From Actinomycetes bacterium (GTDB lineage Bacteria > Actinomycetota > Actinomycetes > Actinomycetales > Microbacteriaceae): a DNA stretch of 7,272 bases. Shown here piece after piece: positions 7,190 to 7,272 of the stretch (the first letter of the stretch is position 1; each line of letters opens with the position of its first letter). Location: contig JAJYSF010000039.1 in NCBI GenBank assembly GCA_021793715.1, positions 1 to 7,272 of the forward strand, given 5' to 3'. The notes under the pieces are model-generated. The model was not told where the DNA came from, ran no database searches, and saw nothing but the letters and a program-made list of their open reading frames with translations. Position numbers and translations under genes: made by a program.

Positions 7190-7272
7190 GTGCAGAATGC
7201 GAGGAACGCGTCGCGCATCGCGATCCGAGGTCTCGCGCGCGCCGTCCTCGGCGCGTCCGTCAACCGTGTCCG
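7190..7272 (+). CDS. Possible 5' end of a further gene, truncated by window edge
   Basis: After a 22-base gap, two overlapping frames stay open to the right edge. GTG 7190 begins MQNARNASRIAIRGLARAV and has the better third-position GC (about 23 of 27 codons, by hand). ATG 7197 has the better ribosome site (AGGAG 7186-7190, six-base spacer). It begins MRGTRRASRSEVSRA and later reads PSTVS, faintly like the helix-turn-helix of LacI-family regulators but one residue too long. Two inverted repeats in the same bases offer a non-coding explanation. Too little is visible to assign a product or choose the start. Confidence 0.3.
   Translation, partial: MQNARNASRIAIRGLARAVLGASVNRV
7211..7255. other. 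Two adjacent perfect inverted repeats downstream of the operon's last complete gene
   Basis: The first repeat is TCGCG-CAT-CGCGA at 7211-7223 (5-bp stem, 3-base loop). The second is CGCGCCG-TCCT-CGGCGCG at 7238-7255 (7-bp all-GC stem, 4-base loop, with a possible extra G-U pair). They begin 44 bases after the GH31 stop. The second could act as a GC-hairpin transcription terminator or attenuator, but no T-run follows it and a reading frame may cross it. Chance palindromes are common at this GC content. Confidence 0.35.

Noticed and set aside
7060..7263. Small - strand frame at the right end
   Set aside because: Most of it is antisense to the GH31 end; no ribosome site or recognisable motif was seen.

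Overview
The window is one uninterrupted stretch of a sugar-uptake and glycoside-hydrolase operon, all on the + strand. High GC (roughly two thirds or more by eye), strong G/C preference at third codon positions, a GTG start and a run of ATGA stop/start overlaps suggest a high-GC actinobacterium. A Microbacterium-like member of the Micrococcales is my guess from protein style; no rRNA or marker gene confirms it.

Layout: (1) 1-663, the C-terminal part of an extracellular sugar-binding lipoprotein of an ABC importer, cut by the left window edge. (2) 667-1605 and 1602-2528, the two membrane permeases of the same CUT1-type (MalF/MalG-like) importer. (3) 2525-4825, a complete GH95 enzyme (alpha-L-fucosidase / alpha-L-galactosidase family). 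(4) 4822-7167, a complete GH31 alpha-xylosidase closely resembling E. coli YicI. (5) 7168-7272, a short tail with two perfect inverted repeats and at most the first codons of another gene. No rRNA, tRNA, CRISPR array, insertion sequence or internal promoter was seen, and there is almost no intergenic space.

How it fits together: neither hydrolase has a signal peptide, so the importer should bring an intact oligosaccharide into the cell, where GH95 and GH31 trim it from its non-reducing ends. A terminal alpha-L-fucose or alpha-L-galactose cap plus alpha-linked xylose is the side-chain chemistry of xyloglucan. The same enzyme pair is also used on complex (corn-type) glucuronoarabinoxylan. The GH95 active site carries Thr where classical fucosidases carry His, which makes alpha-L-galactosidase activity a real alternative. 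No ATPase, beta-galactosidase or beta-glucosidase lies in the window; these would have to be encoded nearby or elsewhere.

I see no clearly new type of system. The points most worth a second look are the GH95 specificity residue, the GH95/GH31/importer combination, the structured 3' tail, and a strongly over-represented palindromic octamer.
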